NCBI GenBank assembly: GCA_040880285.1
Contig: JBBDIT010000051.1
Location: 1 to 64,000, forward strand
From: JANQJA01 sp040880285
Lineage (GTDB): Bacteria > Pseudomonadota > Gammaproteobacteria > Pseudomonadales > Azotimanducaceae
Length of the DNA stretch: 64,000 nt
Reading direction: 5' to 3'
Shown here piece after piece: positions 44,746 to 53,911 of this stretch; position 1 is the first letter of the stretch; the number at the start of each line of letters is the position of its first letter. The notes under the pieces are model-generated. The model saw only the letters and a list, made by a program, of their open reading frames with translations, made no database searches and had not been told where the DNA came from. A program made the translations under genes and the position numbers.

Positions 44746-45939
44746 TTAAGCGAATTGTTTGAGCTCGCGCCTTGCAATCACCATCTTGTGAACCTCATCC
44801 GGGCCGTCAGCGATCCGCAGCGAGCGGGCATTTCGCCACATGGCAGCAATTGGCGTGTCGTCGGATACGCCCAGGGCGCCGAGGCACTGGATCGCGCGAT
44901 CGAGTACATTCATGGCCATGTTGGGCACAACGACTTTGCACATGGACAGTTCCTGCCTTGCTTCCTTTTTGCCAACCGTATCCATTTTCCAGGCCGCGTA
45001 CTGGGTCAACAGACGTGCCTGCAATATCTCCATTTTTGAAGTCGCGACCCATTCCTGCACGAACTGCTTCTCCGCCAGTTTTGAACCATGGGTTTCACGT
45101 TGGTTGGCATGTCGGCACATGATCTCGTACGCCCGCTCAGCCATTCCGATGGCGCGCATACAGTGGTGAATGCGGCCAGGTCCAAGGCGAGCCTGGGCGA
45201 TGGCAAAACCTCCATGCAATGGCCCAAGCAGATTTTCGGCTGGCACCCGGCAATTGTGGTATTGAATTTCACAATGGCCGCTACCGCCGGCATGTCCCAT
45301 CACCGACACTGGCCTGATCAGGTTGAATCCTGGTGCGTCCGTCGGCACGATAATCATAGAGGCACGTTCGTGAGGCTGGCCAGCAGGATTGGTCACGACC
45401 ATGACGATGGCAAATTTTGCGCCAACGGCGCCGGAGGTAAACCACTTGTGTCCGTTGATGACCCATTCGTCACCATCGCGTACGGCGCTGGTTCGAATTC
45501 CGGTCGGATCCGCGCCGGAAACGTCCGGCTCGGTCATTGAAAAACACGAGCGAATGTCACCATCCAGCAAAGGTCTTAACCATTTCTCCTTTTGTTCCTC
45601 GCTGCCGTATTCAAGCAGGATTTCCATATTACCGGTATCCGGCGCGTTGCAGTTAAATACTCTGGATGCTGGCGCCGATTTGCCGGTGTGCTCACACATG
45701 GCAGCATATTCGTGGTTGGTCAGTCCTGCGCCCCATTTCTCATCGGGCAGGAACAGGTTCCACAGACCCAGCGATCTGGCTTCAGCCCGTAACTGTTTCA
45801 TCAGGGGTGAGTCTTCGCCATTGGGTGTAGTGTGTGACTGTTCGATAAACAGGTTTTCGTTCGGGATAACTTTCTCGTTGATAAATCGCTCGACCTGGTC
45901 GAGTACCAGGCGTGCTTCTTCTCTAATTTGGAATTCCAC
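44746..45939 (-). CDS. Acyl-CoA dehydrogenase, ACAD10/11- or LvaC-like
   Basis: A 397-residue dehydrogenase-fold enzyme. FSMTEPDVSGADPTGI binds flavin, NGHKWFTSGAVGAKF follows, and the C-terminus IADGPDEVHKMVIARREL is the mark of the ACAD10/11 branch. In that branch the enzyme acts on phosphorylated 4-hydroxyacyl-CoA, together with an APH-type kinase; a matching kinase and small partner are at 22667-24132. GTG start at 45939 with GGAG upstream. It stands alone. Function in hydroxy-acid breakdown is inference. Confidence 0.88.
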   Translation of the reverse strand: MEFQIREEARLVLDQVERFINEKVIPNENLFIEQSHTTPNGEDSPLMKQLRAEARSLGLWNLFLPDEKWGAGLTNHEYAAMCEHTGKSAPASRVFNCNAPDTGNMEILLEYGSEEQKEKWLRPLLDGDIRSCFSMTEPDVSGADPTGIRTSAVRDGDEWVINGHKWFTSGAVGAKFAIVMVVTNPAGQPHERASMIIVPTDAPGFNLIRPVSVMGHAGGSGHCEIQYHNCRVPAENLLGPLHGGFAIAQARLGPGRIHHCMRAIGMAERAYEIMCRHANQRETHGSKLAEKQFVQEWVATSKMEILQARLLTQYAAWKMDTVGKKEARQELSMCKVVVPNMAMNVLDRAIQCLGALGVSDDTPIAAMWRNARSLRIADGPDEVHKMVIARRELKQFA

Positions 45940-46138
45940 AGGGCTTCTCCAATAATATTGAGGTATTAATTGACAGGGTCAGTCTAGTCGGCAACTGTGC
46001 CGTCGATAATTGATCCAGGTCAATGGCCATCGATCATTCTGTACAGTGATTTACAGTGATTCATGAGTCAGGGAAGCCAGGTGCCAGCTCGCAACGAAAG
46101 GACTGCCTGGGCGGCGCCGCGAAGACTAACTTGTGTCC

Positions 46139-46918
46139 CTACCCGGCGAATTCCAGGAGAAGTGCGAGCACCTTTGCCTCTTCCTCGCGAACCACGAAAT
46201 GACCCGCGCCAGGCAGCATTTCCAATCGCGAGCCTTCGATCCGCTCATGCAAGTCACGGGCATTTTTGGGTGTTCCGTTCTTGTCTTCCTCGCCATAGAC
46301 CAGCAATGTGGGGACACGCGCGGTGCCCCAGTAGCTGGCAGAAGGGGAGGCCTGGGAATCCCAGCGCGCCTTGCTGTTGGCTCGGCTATTCCAGATCACA
46401 TCGGCAATTTGTCTGAACAGGTCCGGTTCGCGTTCCATAAAACCTGTGCCGCAGTACAGCCTTGCCAGTAATTTTTCCCAACTTTTACGGTCATCGTCGC
46501 GACGCGCTTCGCGCAACTCCAGCTGTACTGTGGACATATCGACCGGCGGAAACTGACCACCAGTGCCGCATATCACCTGTTTTTGTACCAGATGGGGATA
46601 GTCGCGCGCGAACACCTGGGCAACCCGCCCGCCCCAGGCGTGACCTACCGCGATGACGGATTCAACGCCAAGGTGAACGACCAGATTTGCCGCGTCTGCA
46701 GCAATATCATTCAGCGTAAATTCGCCTTCAAAGTGGGTCGCACCCGCATTACGCTGGTCGAATCGAATGACCTGCGCTGACTCACTCAGCCTCGTTGCCA
46801 GACTCCCCCAGAATTCGAGCGGTAGGCCGGCACCGTTGAACAAAAGGAAGCAGGTTTCGCCGGCACCATCTACCTGATAGTTGAGTTCCACCCTTTTGGC
46901 CAGGGGAAGCGTGGTCAT
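46139..46918 (-). CDS. Alpha/beta hydrolase-fold protein lacking the nucleophile (paralog A)
   Basis: A 259-residue protein of the fold, with RFDQRNAGATHF, a lid, acid LVYGEEDKNG and His in GAGHFVVREE. The nucleophile elbow reads VGHAWGG with alanine at 94, where Ser or Asp is expected; the codon is GCC, clear in the DNA. The same change occurs in the paralog at 60748-61533, so it is conserved, not an error. It may be a non-hydrolytic enzyme, a binding protein, or use another mechanism. Stands alone, divergent from the 47007 gene. Confidence 0.85.
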   Translation of the reverse strand: MTTLPLAKRVELNYQVDGAGETCFLLFNGAGLPLEFWGSLATRLSESAQVIRFDQRNAGATHFEGEFTLNDIAADAANLVVHLGVESVIAVGHAWGGRVAQVFARDYPHLVQKQVICGTGGQFPPVDMSTVQLELREARRDDDRKSWEKLLARLYCGTGFMEREPDLFRQIADVIWNSRANSKARWDSQASPSASYWGTARVPTLLVYGEEDKNGTPKNARDLHERIEGSRLEMLPGAGHFVVREEEAKVLALLLEFAG

Positions 46919-47006
46919 GGATTGGCCTTTGTCGTCACCTTGAGCTGTCCCTCCATACTCACATTTTCTATGATGAGTTGGAATCCCGTAATTCGAGAAT
47001 TTGACT

Positions 47007-47474
47007 ATGCCGGTTCTGCCGGAGGAAGCCCTCTACAATATCCTTGATACGTGGCCGGTTGCCGTCCTTTCGACCTATGGCACGCGGTTTATAGACAGTG
47101 TTCCTGTTGTATTTGTTCGTGCTGGCTCTCTCCTGTATTCGCCGGTAGACGGCAAGCCCAAGTCGGGCCGGGCACTTTCTCGTGTGTCAAACCTGAAACG
47201 TGATGACCGCTATACCCTGTTACTGCAAGACTATCAAAACGACTGGCAGGCGCTATGGTGGGTCAAACTTTCGGGTAGGGCGCGCGTGCTTGAAGATATT
47301 GATGAAAGTACAGGACAACTGCCGGATATCGTTGCGGCGCTTTCGGACAAATATCCGCAGTACCAGGCAACCCCAGTGCTCGGTGCCAGGCGACAACTGC
47401 TTGAGCTTGAAATAGATTCGTTGAATGCATGGGCATATCGGGGTATCGATTGGCTGGCCGGGCGGTTCATCTGA
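47007..47474 (+). CDS. Pyridoxamine-phosphate-oxidase-like flavin/F420-binding protein
   Basis: About 155 residues with the split-barrel fold of the PPOX family: WPVAVLSTYGTRFIDSVPVVFV, KSGRALSRVSNLKRDDRYTLLLQ and WWVKLSGRARVL. Several members of this type bind F420 or FMN; the cofactor here is unknown. ATG at 47007 is preferred to TTG at 47001. It lies 82 bases before the SDR gene on the same strand. Confidence 0.8.
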   Translation: MPVLPEEALYNILDTWPVAVLSTYGTRFIDSVPVVFVRAGSLLYSPVDGKPKSGRALSRVSNLKRDDRYTLLLQDYQNDWQALWWVKLSGRARVLEDIDESTGQLPDIVAALSDKYPQYQATPVLGARRQLLELEIDSLNAWAYRGIDWLAGRFI

Positions 47475-47556
47475 CCTGTATATGATATTGCAGTCTTGGT
47501 ATGGTGGCGCCTCGGTTTAACCACATATTCGATCTCTCAGGATCGTAAGGACAAGA

Positions 47557-48353
47557 ATGAAAGACCTGTTTTCAATAGAAGGAAAAGTCGCCCTGGTAAC
47601 GGGCGGGTCCCGTGGCATTGGTGAAATGATTGCGGCAGGATTCCTGGCCAATGGTGCGAAGGTTTACATCAGTTCGCGTAAAGCGGATGTGTGTGATGCC
47701 ACGGCTAAACGCCTGTCTGATGAGTTTGGCGGCGAGTGTATTTCGATACCCGGCAATCTGGCAGAGCTTACGGGTATACAAGCGGTTGTCGCAGAAATTG
47801 GCAAGCGGGAAGACTTGCTGGACATCCTGGTCAATAATGCCGGTGCTGCATGGGGAGCACCGCTGGATGAATTTCCTGAAAGTGGTTGGGATAAGGTGAT
47901 GGATACTAATGTCAAGGCGTGTTCTTCCTGACCCAGAAACTGCTACCCTTGTTGCGCAAGGCAGGAACTGCCGAGGACCCTGCACGTGTCATCAACGTTG
48001 GTTCGATCGATGGAATCGTGACGCCAGCGTTTGATAATTTCTCCTATGGTCCTTCCAAAGCCGCGGTGCACCACTTGACTAAAGTTTTGGCATCGCACCT
48101 GGTCAAACAGAATATTATCGTCAATGCCATTGCGCCCGGTCCGTTTCCCACCTGGATGCTGAGTACCGGCGTCGGATTTGGCGGCGAGACTGACGGCGTT
48201 GATTGGGATGCAGTTGGCAAGGGTAACCCGCGGGGTAGGGTGGGGACGCCTGAAGATATCGCCGGACTCGTGATTTTTCTGTCATCACGTGCTGGTGCCT
48301 TCACAGTCGGCGAGGTGATTACCTGCGATGGCGGTTCAGCGGTCGCGCGCTAG
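47557..48353 (+). pseudogene. Short-chain dehydrogenase/reductase with one-base deletion
   Basis: Classical SDR split in two frames: 47557 to about 47919 has the cofactor motif TGGSRGIG and NNAGAAWG; about 47919 to 48353 has the catalytic INVGSIDG serine and the YGPSKAA tyrosine/lysine pair, ending ITCDGGSAVAR. At 47917-47920 (GGCGTG) adding one G restores NVKAVFFLTQ. Total would be about 265 residues, normal for 3-oxoacyl-ACP reductase-like SDRs. All motifs are intact, so an assembly error or a very recent mutation is likely. The 3' end overlaps the convergent reductase gene by 4 bases. Confidence 0.88.
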
Positions 48354-49393
48354 GTCCGGGAAGCCACTTCTATCGTATCGACAAAGTATTGCTGGCTGGT
48401 GGCAGCTGCAACGAAGTTTTCCTGTAGGTGCAGCCAGACCTGCATATCGGCGTTGACCGCGTCGAGGCCGTGTTCAAGCACATAGGCGTAGCTTTTCTGG
48501 AACGCGGTAAGGCCGGATTGCATCAGTGGCTCATCATAATAGTCGTTGTATGCGTCCGGTTTCCCCCAGCCCAAAAATCGCCTGCCCGCCAGATAGCGGC
48601 CTGCCTTCATGCCAATCAAGCCGATACCGGCCTCTCGAGCCGCCTCCAGGGTCGGTCTTAAACTGACCATTTCCGCAGTGCCGGCAAGGATGCTGCGGTT
48701 GGCCCAGTCATACCAGCCTGCGGGTGTTATCGCGATCTGTGCGAGGTCGTACCAATTGCTATGTGCGGCGGCTAGCAGCACGTTTTCTGCATTTTCATGG
48801 GTGCTGATGCCGAAATAGGTAACCTTGCCAGCTTCCCGGGCGCGCTCAAAGGCGCGATAGATCTCTTCGCTTCGCACCACAGAAACATTGTTAGTTGCCA
48901 TCAGGTAGTAGGCATCGACATGATCCTGGCGTAGCTCTCGCAAGCTGCCTTCCAGAAAACCAGTCCAGTTTTTCGCCGCTTGCCGCGCTTCCCCCGCATT
49001 AATCTCATGAGCTGGTTCAACATCAATTTCGACCTGGGCCTTCGAGATGAGAAAAATCTTTTCGCGATGACGTTTCAGGAAGGGGGCGAGGTTCTGTTCT
49101 GCGTCGCGATAGTAGTTGCGATATCCCACATCGAACACATTGATCCCTGCGTCAAGCGCCGGTTCCAGAAGGTCATTGGCCTTGCCGTTTGACAGGGCCG
49201 CGCCGCACCCGAATACCAGCCTGCTTCCGCTAAAGCCGGTACGTCCCAGCCTGCGATAGGTCATTGCTGGCCAGCTGGCGGTTGACTGATTGGCCTCCTC
49301 CACCGCTGCCTGGAGGTTGCCGGTTCGCAAGAATGCCTGGCCGCCGACAGTCAGGGCGGTGACGCTCTGTAAGAATGAACGACGCTTGATCAT
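48350..49393 (-). CDS. Tat-exported aldo/keto reductase-like protein
   Basis: A 347-residue TIM-barrel reductase. The ATG at 49393 has a strong AGGAGGAAA upstream and starts a Tat-type signal (KRRSFLQSVTAL). The barrel begins MTYRRLGRTGFSGSRLVFG; Asp and Tyr lie in FDVGYRNYYRD and Lys in FLISKAQ. The usual catalytic His position (in VDLY-x-x-H) reads VDAYYLMATNN, with Met, so the tetrad is incomplete. Periplasmic location would also deny NADPH. Substrate and activity unknown. Confidence 0.85.
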   Translation of the reverse strand: MIKRRSFLQSVTALTVGGQAFLRTGNLQAAVEEANQSTASWPAMTYRRLGRTGFSGSRLVFGCGAALSNGKANDLLEPALDAGINVFDVGYRNYYRDAEQNLAPFLKRHREKIFLISKAQVEIDVEPAHEINAGEARQAAKNWTGFLEGSLRELRQDHVDAYYLMATNNVSVVRSEEIYRAFERAREAGKVTYFGISTHENAENVLLAAAHSNWYDLAQIAITPAGWYDWANRSILAGTAEMVSLRPTLEAAREAGIGLIGMKAGRYLAGRRFLGWGKPDAYNDYYDEPLMQSGLTAFQKSYAYVLEHGLDAVNADMQVWLHLQENFVAAATSQQYFVDTIEVASRT

Positions 49394-49521
49394 GGGGTCT
49401 TTCCTCCTGATAGCCGCACGCTCCAGTATACGCGCCTGGCACCGGGGTGCAATTTGGAAGCAAGCGCCCGGTTGTCTCGCCCCCACAAGGCAGGTATAAA
49501 TCATGAAAAAGAGGAAATACC

Positions 49522-50619
49522 ATGCAGGATATCCCGCGCTCTGCCGACCAATTTACTGTCGATTGGCTCAACTTCGCGCTCGCTGGCCACCTGGGTGGGC
49601 ATAAGGTCAAAACGGTGGAAGTTCGGGACTCGGACATCCCTGGCCAGACGGCAGAGATTGCAAAGATTTCGGTGACCTATGATAGCGTTGACTGCCGGCT
49701 ACCGACTCGCCTGATCGGTAAGTACACCAGCCACAATCAAGGTGTCATCGACGCAGTGATCAATGTCTATCAGCAGTATTGGCGAGAGACTTCCTTTTAC
49801 AAAGAACTGCCGGATCCGGGGATACCCGTGCCCTCCTGCTATTACGCTGTCCACGATCCGGCCACGCAAACCTTTGTGATCTTGATGAACGATCTTGCAC
49901 CGGCCGAATCGCCGTCCTGGGCATCAACGCCGGCACAGGTTGCCGAGGCGGTATCTCATTTACCTGGAATCCATGGCAAGTGGTGGAACTCGCCGCTGAT
50001 TCGATCAAAGGATTGGCTGGTTCAGTATGACAATATTGCATTCTTTACGGCGGCAGCTTCAGCGGCGTCAGCTTCAGTACCCAGAGTCAGGCAACTGTTC
50101 GGGGCCAAAGCTGACCAGACTGCCAGGCTGCTCGACATGTGGCTTGACAAGATCGATCGGGTGACTGAGTACATCAGCAAGCAGCCCTATACGCTGGTAC
50201 ACGGTGACTATCACCCCAAACAAATTTTTTTTCCGGTGGAATCCAACGGCCAGTTTGCTGTGATTGACTGGCAATTCAGTTTTGTCGCCCAGGGCGCCTG
50301 GGATCTCATTCGGGTGGTAACGCTGGGGCAGAGTGTGAATGAACGTCGAACCCGCGAGAACGAGCTCATCAGCAACTACCACGCTGGCCTTGCGGCACAA
50401 GGCGTATCGAACTATTCCATGGCAGCACTCGAGGATGACATCAGGCTGGGGCTCATCGTAAACCAGATGATCATGGCAATTGCGGTTGCGGACACGGACA
50501 TTGCGCTGGTTGCTCGCGAGTGCGATGAATTGGGACTCGAGTGGCAGGATGTCATCCTGTTACGCGGCGAAGCCGCGGTCGGCGATTGGGATGTGGAGAA
50601 GTTTTTATCAGACTTGTGA
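49522..50619 (+). CDS. APH-fold phosphotransferase
   Basis: A 365-residue kinase-fold protein, different from the one at 22667. Catalytic loop VHGDYHPKQIFFP, metal site VIDWQFSFVAQGAWDLIRV, and an N-terminal lobe with LIGKYTSHNQGV. It resembles EcKL/choline-kinase-type phosphotransferases associated with lipid or xenobiotic metabolism. RBS AGAGGAAA lies before the ATG at 49522. Converges with pdxH. Substrate unknown. Confidence 0.85.
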   Translation: MQDIPRSADQFTVDWLNFALAGHLGGHKVKTVEVRDSDIPGQTAEIAKISVTYDSVDCRLPTRLIGKYTSHNQGVIDAVINVYQQYWRETSFYKELPDPGIPVPSCYYAVHDPATQTFVILMNDLAPAESPSWASTPAQVAEAVSHLPGIHGKWWNSPLIRSKDWLVQYDNIAFFTAAASAASASVPRVRQLFGAKADQTARLLDMWLDKIDRVTEYISKQPYTLVHGDYHPKQIFFPVESNGQFAVIDWQFSFVAQGAWDLIRVVTLGQSVNERRTRENELISNYHAGLAAQGVSNYSMAALEDDIRLGLIVNQMIMAIAVADTDIALVARECDELGLEWQDVILLRGEAAVGDWDVEKFLSDL

Positions 50620-50637
50620 GCGTCCCTGACGAAAACT

Positions 50638-51276
50638 CTAAGGCGCAAGCCTTCTGATGTTCCAGCTATCCTTCTTCTGTTTTCGATATTCGAAACGATC
50701 ATGCAGCCGATATTGGCCGCCCTGCCAGAATTCCCAGATATCCGGTATAACGGTGTAACCGCCCCACCTTTCCGGCATGGGAACATCGGTGCCGGAAAAC
50801 TCTCGTTGTATCCTGGCGAACTCATCGTCCAGCACCTGTCTTGAAGCGATCTCCTCACTTTGGGTCGCGACCCAGGCGGCAATCTGGCTTTCACGCGGGC
50901 GCGTAGCGAAGTAGGCGGCTGAGGTTTCGGCCGGCAACATTTTTGCACGACCTCCGACAATAACTTGCCGATCCATTTGCAGCCATGGGAAGTGTAGTAC
51001 CACTCGCGGGTGGCTCTCAATATCGCGGGCCTTGCGGCTGTCGAGACTGGTGTAAAAACCAAGTCCCCCTTCATCGAATGACTTGAGCAGGACGATCCTG
51101 GACCAGGGTTCCCCGGCAGCATTGATCGACGAGACGGTCATGGCAGTCGGATCGTTAATGCCAGCCGCAACGGCTTCCTCCATCCAATAGCGGAATTGCA
51201 GGTGCGGCGAGTCGGCAAGAGTCGCCCGCGTCAGCTTGCCGTAACGATACTCGCGCCTGTTGTCTTCCAGCTTCAT
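50638..51276 (-). CDS. pdxH: Pyridoxamine/pyridoxine 5'-phosphate oxidase
   Basis: FMN enzyme making pyridoxal 5'-phosphate. ATG 51276 gives 212 residues, the normal length. MKLEDNRREYRYGKLTR, SSINAAGEPWSRIVLLKSF, FYTSLDSRKARDI and the C-terminal WGGYTVIPDIWEFWQGGQYRLHDR (read in parts: WGGYTVIP, EFWQGGQYRLHDRF) are family signatures. The frame stays open to 51447 but those residues look non-coding. Its promoter region is shared with katG. Confidence 0.94.
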   Translation of the reverse strand: MKLEDNRREYRYGKLTRATLADSPHLQFRYWMEEAVAAGINDPTAMTVSSINAAGEPWSRIVLLKSFDEGGLGFYTSLDSRKARDIESHPRVVLHFPWLQMDRQVIVGGRAKMLPAETSAAYFATRPRESQIAAWVATQSEEIASRQVLDDEFARIQREFSGTDVPMPERWGGYTVIPDIWEFWQGGQYRLHDRFEYRKQKKDSWNIRRLAP

Positions 51277-51594
51277 GGGGCCAGCAACCTTCTTATCGAT
51301 TGTAAGCGGGTATTGTACGCGATTCGCAGCCACGCTGGCTGCAAGCACAACGTGGCAGCTTGTGCGAATTATACAGGTTGCGAGTCTGGCATTGATGGGC
51401 AGCAACGGATCGACAAGCAACGGCTCGAATGATCCGGAAAGCACCAATCGCGTTGACTAACCATCTATTTTTACGATCATACTGATAAAAACAATCAGTT
51501 TTACTGATCCAGGTGCATACTATAGCCTCAATAATAGGTGACCGAAGCAGTGATCAGGCTGATCAGCAAACGTACTCAGAATGGGAAGGACGCT
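51277..51594. promoter_or_regulatory. pdxH-katG divergent promoter region
   Basis: 318 bases without a gene. At 51322-51369 arms ATTCGCA and TGCGAAT enclose two smaller stems (GCCA/TGGC and CAAGC/GCTTG). At 51481-51508 ACTGAT and ATCAGT form a dyad with 7-base centre, followed by another ACTGAT; this lies 90 bases before katG. A TATAGC element near 51521 could be a katG -10. An OxyR site could not be confirmed. Confidence 0.4.
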
Positions 51595-53760
51595 ATGAAC
51601 GCAAATGAAACGAAATCAACGGGCACGTGCCCTGTAATGCACGGTGGCCAGACGAGCGCCGCTGCATCCAACATGGACTGGTGGCCGAACGCACTCAATC
51701 TGGACATTCTCCATCAACACGACACCAAGACCAATCCGATGGGGCAAGACTTCGACTATCGTCACGAACTTGAGAATCTCGATGTCGACGCGCTCAAGCA
51801 AGACCTGCATGCATTGATGACCGACAGTCAGGCGTGGTGGCCTGCAGACTGGGGGCACTACGGTGGACTGATGATTCGTATGGCCTGGCATGCGGCCGGC
51901 TCTTACCGTCTTGCAGACGGTCGTGGTGGTGGCGGCACAGGCAACCAGCGGTTCGCACCACTGAACTCCTGGCCAGACAACGTCAACCTCGACAAGGCGC
52001 GCCGACTGCTCTGGCCCGTCAAGAAGAAGTATGGCAACAAGATTAGCTGGGCAGACCTGATCATCCTGGCCGGTAACATCGCGTATGAATCCATGGGGCT
52101 GAAGACTTACGGATTTGGTTTTGGGCGAGAGGACATCTGGCATCCTGAGAAGGACACCTATTGGGGCTCCGAGACGGAATGGCTGGGGGCGAGTCGCTAT
52201 GATGGCGAAGAACGTGACACTCTGGAAAACCCGCTGGCAGCCGTTCAAATGGGACTGATCTATGTGAACCCTGAAGGTGTGAATGGCCAGCCAGACCCGC
52301 TCAAGACCGCGCAAGATGTGCGGGTGACGTTTGCACGTATGGCGATGGATGATGAGGAAACCGTGGCGCTGACCGCCGGCGGTCATACCGTCGGCAAGTG
52401 CCATGGCAATGGTGATGCTGGCCTGTTGGGCCCGGACCCCGAGTCCGCAGAACCAGAGGACCAGGGCCTGGGTTGGATCAACAAGGCCAGGCGAGGTGTT
52501 GGTCGAGACACTGTGACCAGTGGCCTTGAGGGCGCTTGGACGACGAACCCGACCCGGTGGGACAACGGCTATTTTCACATGCTCCTCAACCACGAGTGGG
52601 AGTCGAAGAAGAGTCCTGCCGGCGCCTGGCAGTGGCAACCGGCGGACATCAAGGAAGAAGACAAGCCCGCTGATGTCGAAGATCCTTCCATCCGGACGAC
52701 GCCAATAATGACGGATGCAGACATGGCGATGATCAAGGACCCGATCTACCGCGAAATCTCGGAGCGCTTCTACAAGGACCCCGCGTATCTCTCCGAGGTC
52801 TTTGCCCGTGCGTGGTTCAAGCTGACCCATCGCGATATGGGACCGAAGGCAAGATACGTCGGCCCGGACGTGCCAGCCGAAGACTTGATCTGGCAAGATC
52901 CGATTCCCGCCGGACCCACTGACTATGACGTTGCGGCAGTCAAGGCGCAGATCGCGGCGAGCGGTCTTGCTACTGGCGAGATGGTGACGACGGCCTGGGA
53001 CAGTGCGAGGACTTACCGTGGTTCGGACATGCGCGGTGGTGCCAATGGTGCACGTATCCGTCTTGCGCCGCAAAAGGATTGGCAAGGTAACGAGCCTGCC
53101 CGCCTGGCAAAGGTGCTGAAGATCCTGGAAGGCATTGCCGACAGTAGCGGCGCCAGCGTTGCAGACGTGATCGTGCTGGCGGGTAACCTGGGTATTGAGC
53201 AGGCTGCAAAGTCAGCGGGTATCGATGTCACGGTTCCGTTCTCAGCTGGTCGCGGTGATGCCACCGACGAGATCACTGATGCCGATTCGTTCGATGTACT
53301 GGAACCCATTCACGACGGCTATCGAAACTGGCTAAAGAAGGACTATGTCGTCAGCGCGGAAGAACTGATGCTTGATCGCACGCAACTGATGGGATTGACT
53401 GCCCATGAGATGACCGTCCTGGTCGGTGGCATGCGCGTCATCGGCACCAATCACGGTGGCACGAAGCATGGCGTATTCACTGATCGGCAAGGGGCGCTGA
53501 CGAATGACTTCTTTGTTAACCTGACTGACATGGCCAATTCGTGGGAACCAGTAGGTGAAAACCTGTACGAGATCCGCGATCGCGCGAGCGGTAACGTCAA
53601 ATGGACAGCGACGCGGGTCGACCTGGTGTTTGGTTCTAACGCAATCCTTCGCGCCTATAGTGAAGTCTATGCGCAGGACGACAACCAGGAGAAATTCGTG
53701 CGGGATTTTGTCGCTGCCTGGACTAAAGTCATGAATGCGGATCGGTTCGATCTGGGCTAG
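51595..53760 (+). CDS. katG: Catalase-peroxidase
   Basis: Haem enzyme removing hydrogen peroxide. ATG 51595 (AAGGA upstream) gives 721 residues, as expected for the two-domain KatG. The distal triad is in MIRMAWHAAGSYR, the proximal His in TAGGHTVGKCHGNGDA, and the Tyr of the Met-Tyr-Trp crosslink in LIYVNPEG. The degenerate second domain (after about 430) follows. A GTG at 51538 would add 19 residues with no KatG match. Probably induced by peroxide; possible operator at 51481-51508. No transposon or OxyR gene nearby. Confidence 0.97.
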   Translation: MNANETKSTGTCPVMHGGQTSAAASNMDWWPNALNLDILHQHDTKTNPMGQDFDYRHELENLDVDALKQDLHALMTDSQAWWPADWGHYGGLMIRMAWHAAGSYRLADGRGGGGTGNQRFAPLNSWPDNVNLDKARRLLWPVKKKYGNKISWADLIILAGNIAYESMGLKTYGFGFGREDIWHPEKDTYWGSETEWLGASRYDGEERDTLENPLAAVQMGLIYVNPEGVNGQPDPLKTAQDVRVTFARMAMDDEETVALTAGGHTVGKCHGNGDAGLLGPDPESAEPEDQGLGWINKARRGVGRDTVTSGLEGAWTTNPTRWDNGYFHMLLNHEWESKKSPAGAWQWQPADIKEEDKPADVEDPSIRTTPIMTDADMAMIKDPIYREISERFYKDPAYLSEVFARAWFKLTHRDMGPKARYVGPDVPAEDLIWQDPIPAGPTDYDVAAVKAQIAASGLATGEMVTTAWDSARTYRGSDMRGGANGARIRLAPQKDWQGNEPARLAKVLKILEGIADSSGASVADVIVLAGNLGIEQAAKSAGIDVTVPFSAGRGDATDEITDADSFDVLEPIHDGYRNWLKKDYVVSAEELMLDRTQLMGLTAHEMTVLVGGMRVIGTNHGGTKHGVFTDRQGALTNDFFVNLTDMANSWEPVGENLYEIRDRASGNVKWTATRVDLVFGSNAILRAYSEVYAQDDNQEKFVRDFVAAWTKVMNADRFDLG

Positions 53761-53911
53761 ATAACTCGCAGGACTCTCCACGTTGGGGATCAGCCGCGAA
53801 TCGATCACCTTTTCGAACTGGACGTGGTGGGCTGTGTGTCGGCAAAGCCTATGGAAAAAAGGAGGTAAGCCGAAGAAAATCGTGTTCTTTTGTCATTGTC
53901 GTCGGTTACCG

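Noticed and set aside
51616..53085. Long open frame of 489 codons on the minus strand opposite katG
   Set aside because: It lies wholly antisense to a complete katG, has no recognisable domain, and long antisense frames are common in GC-rich genes.
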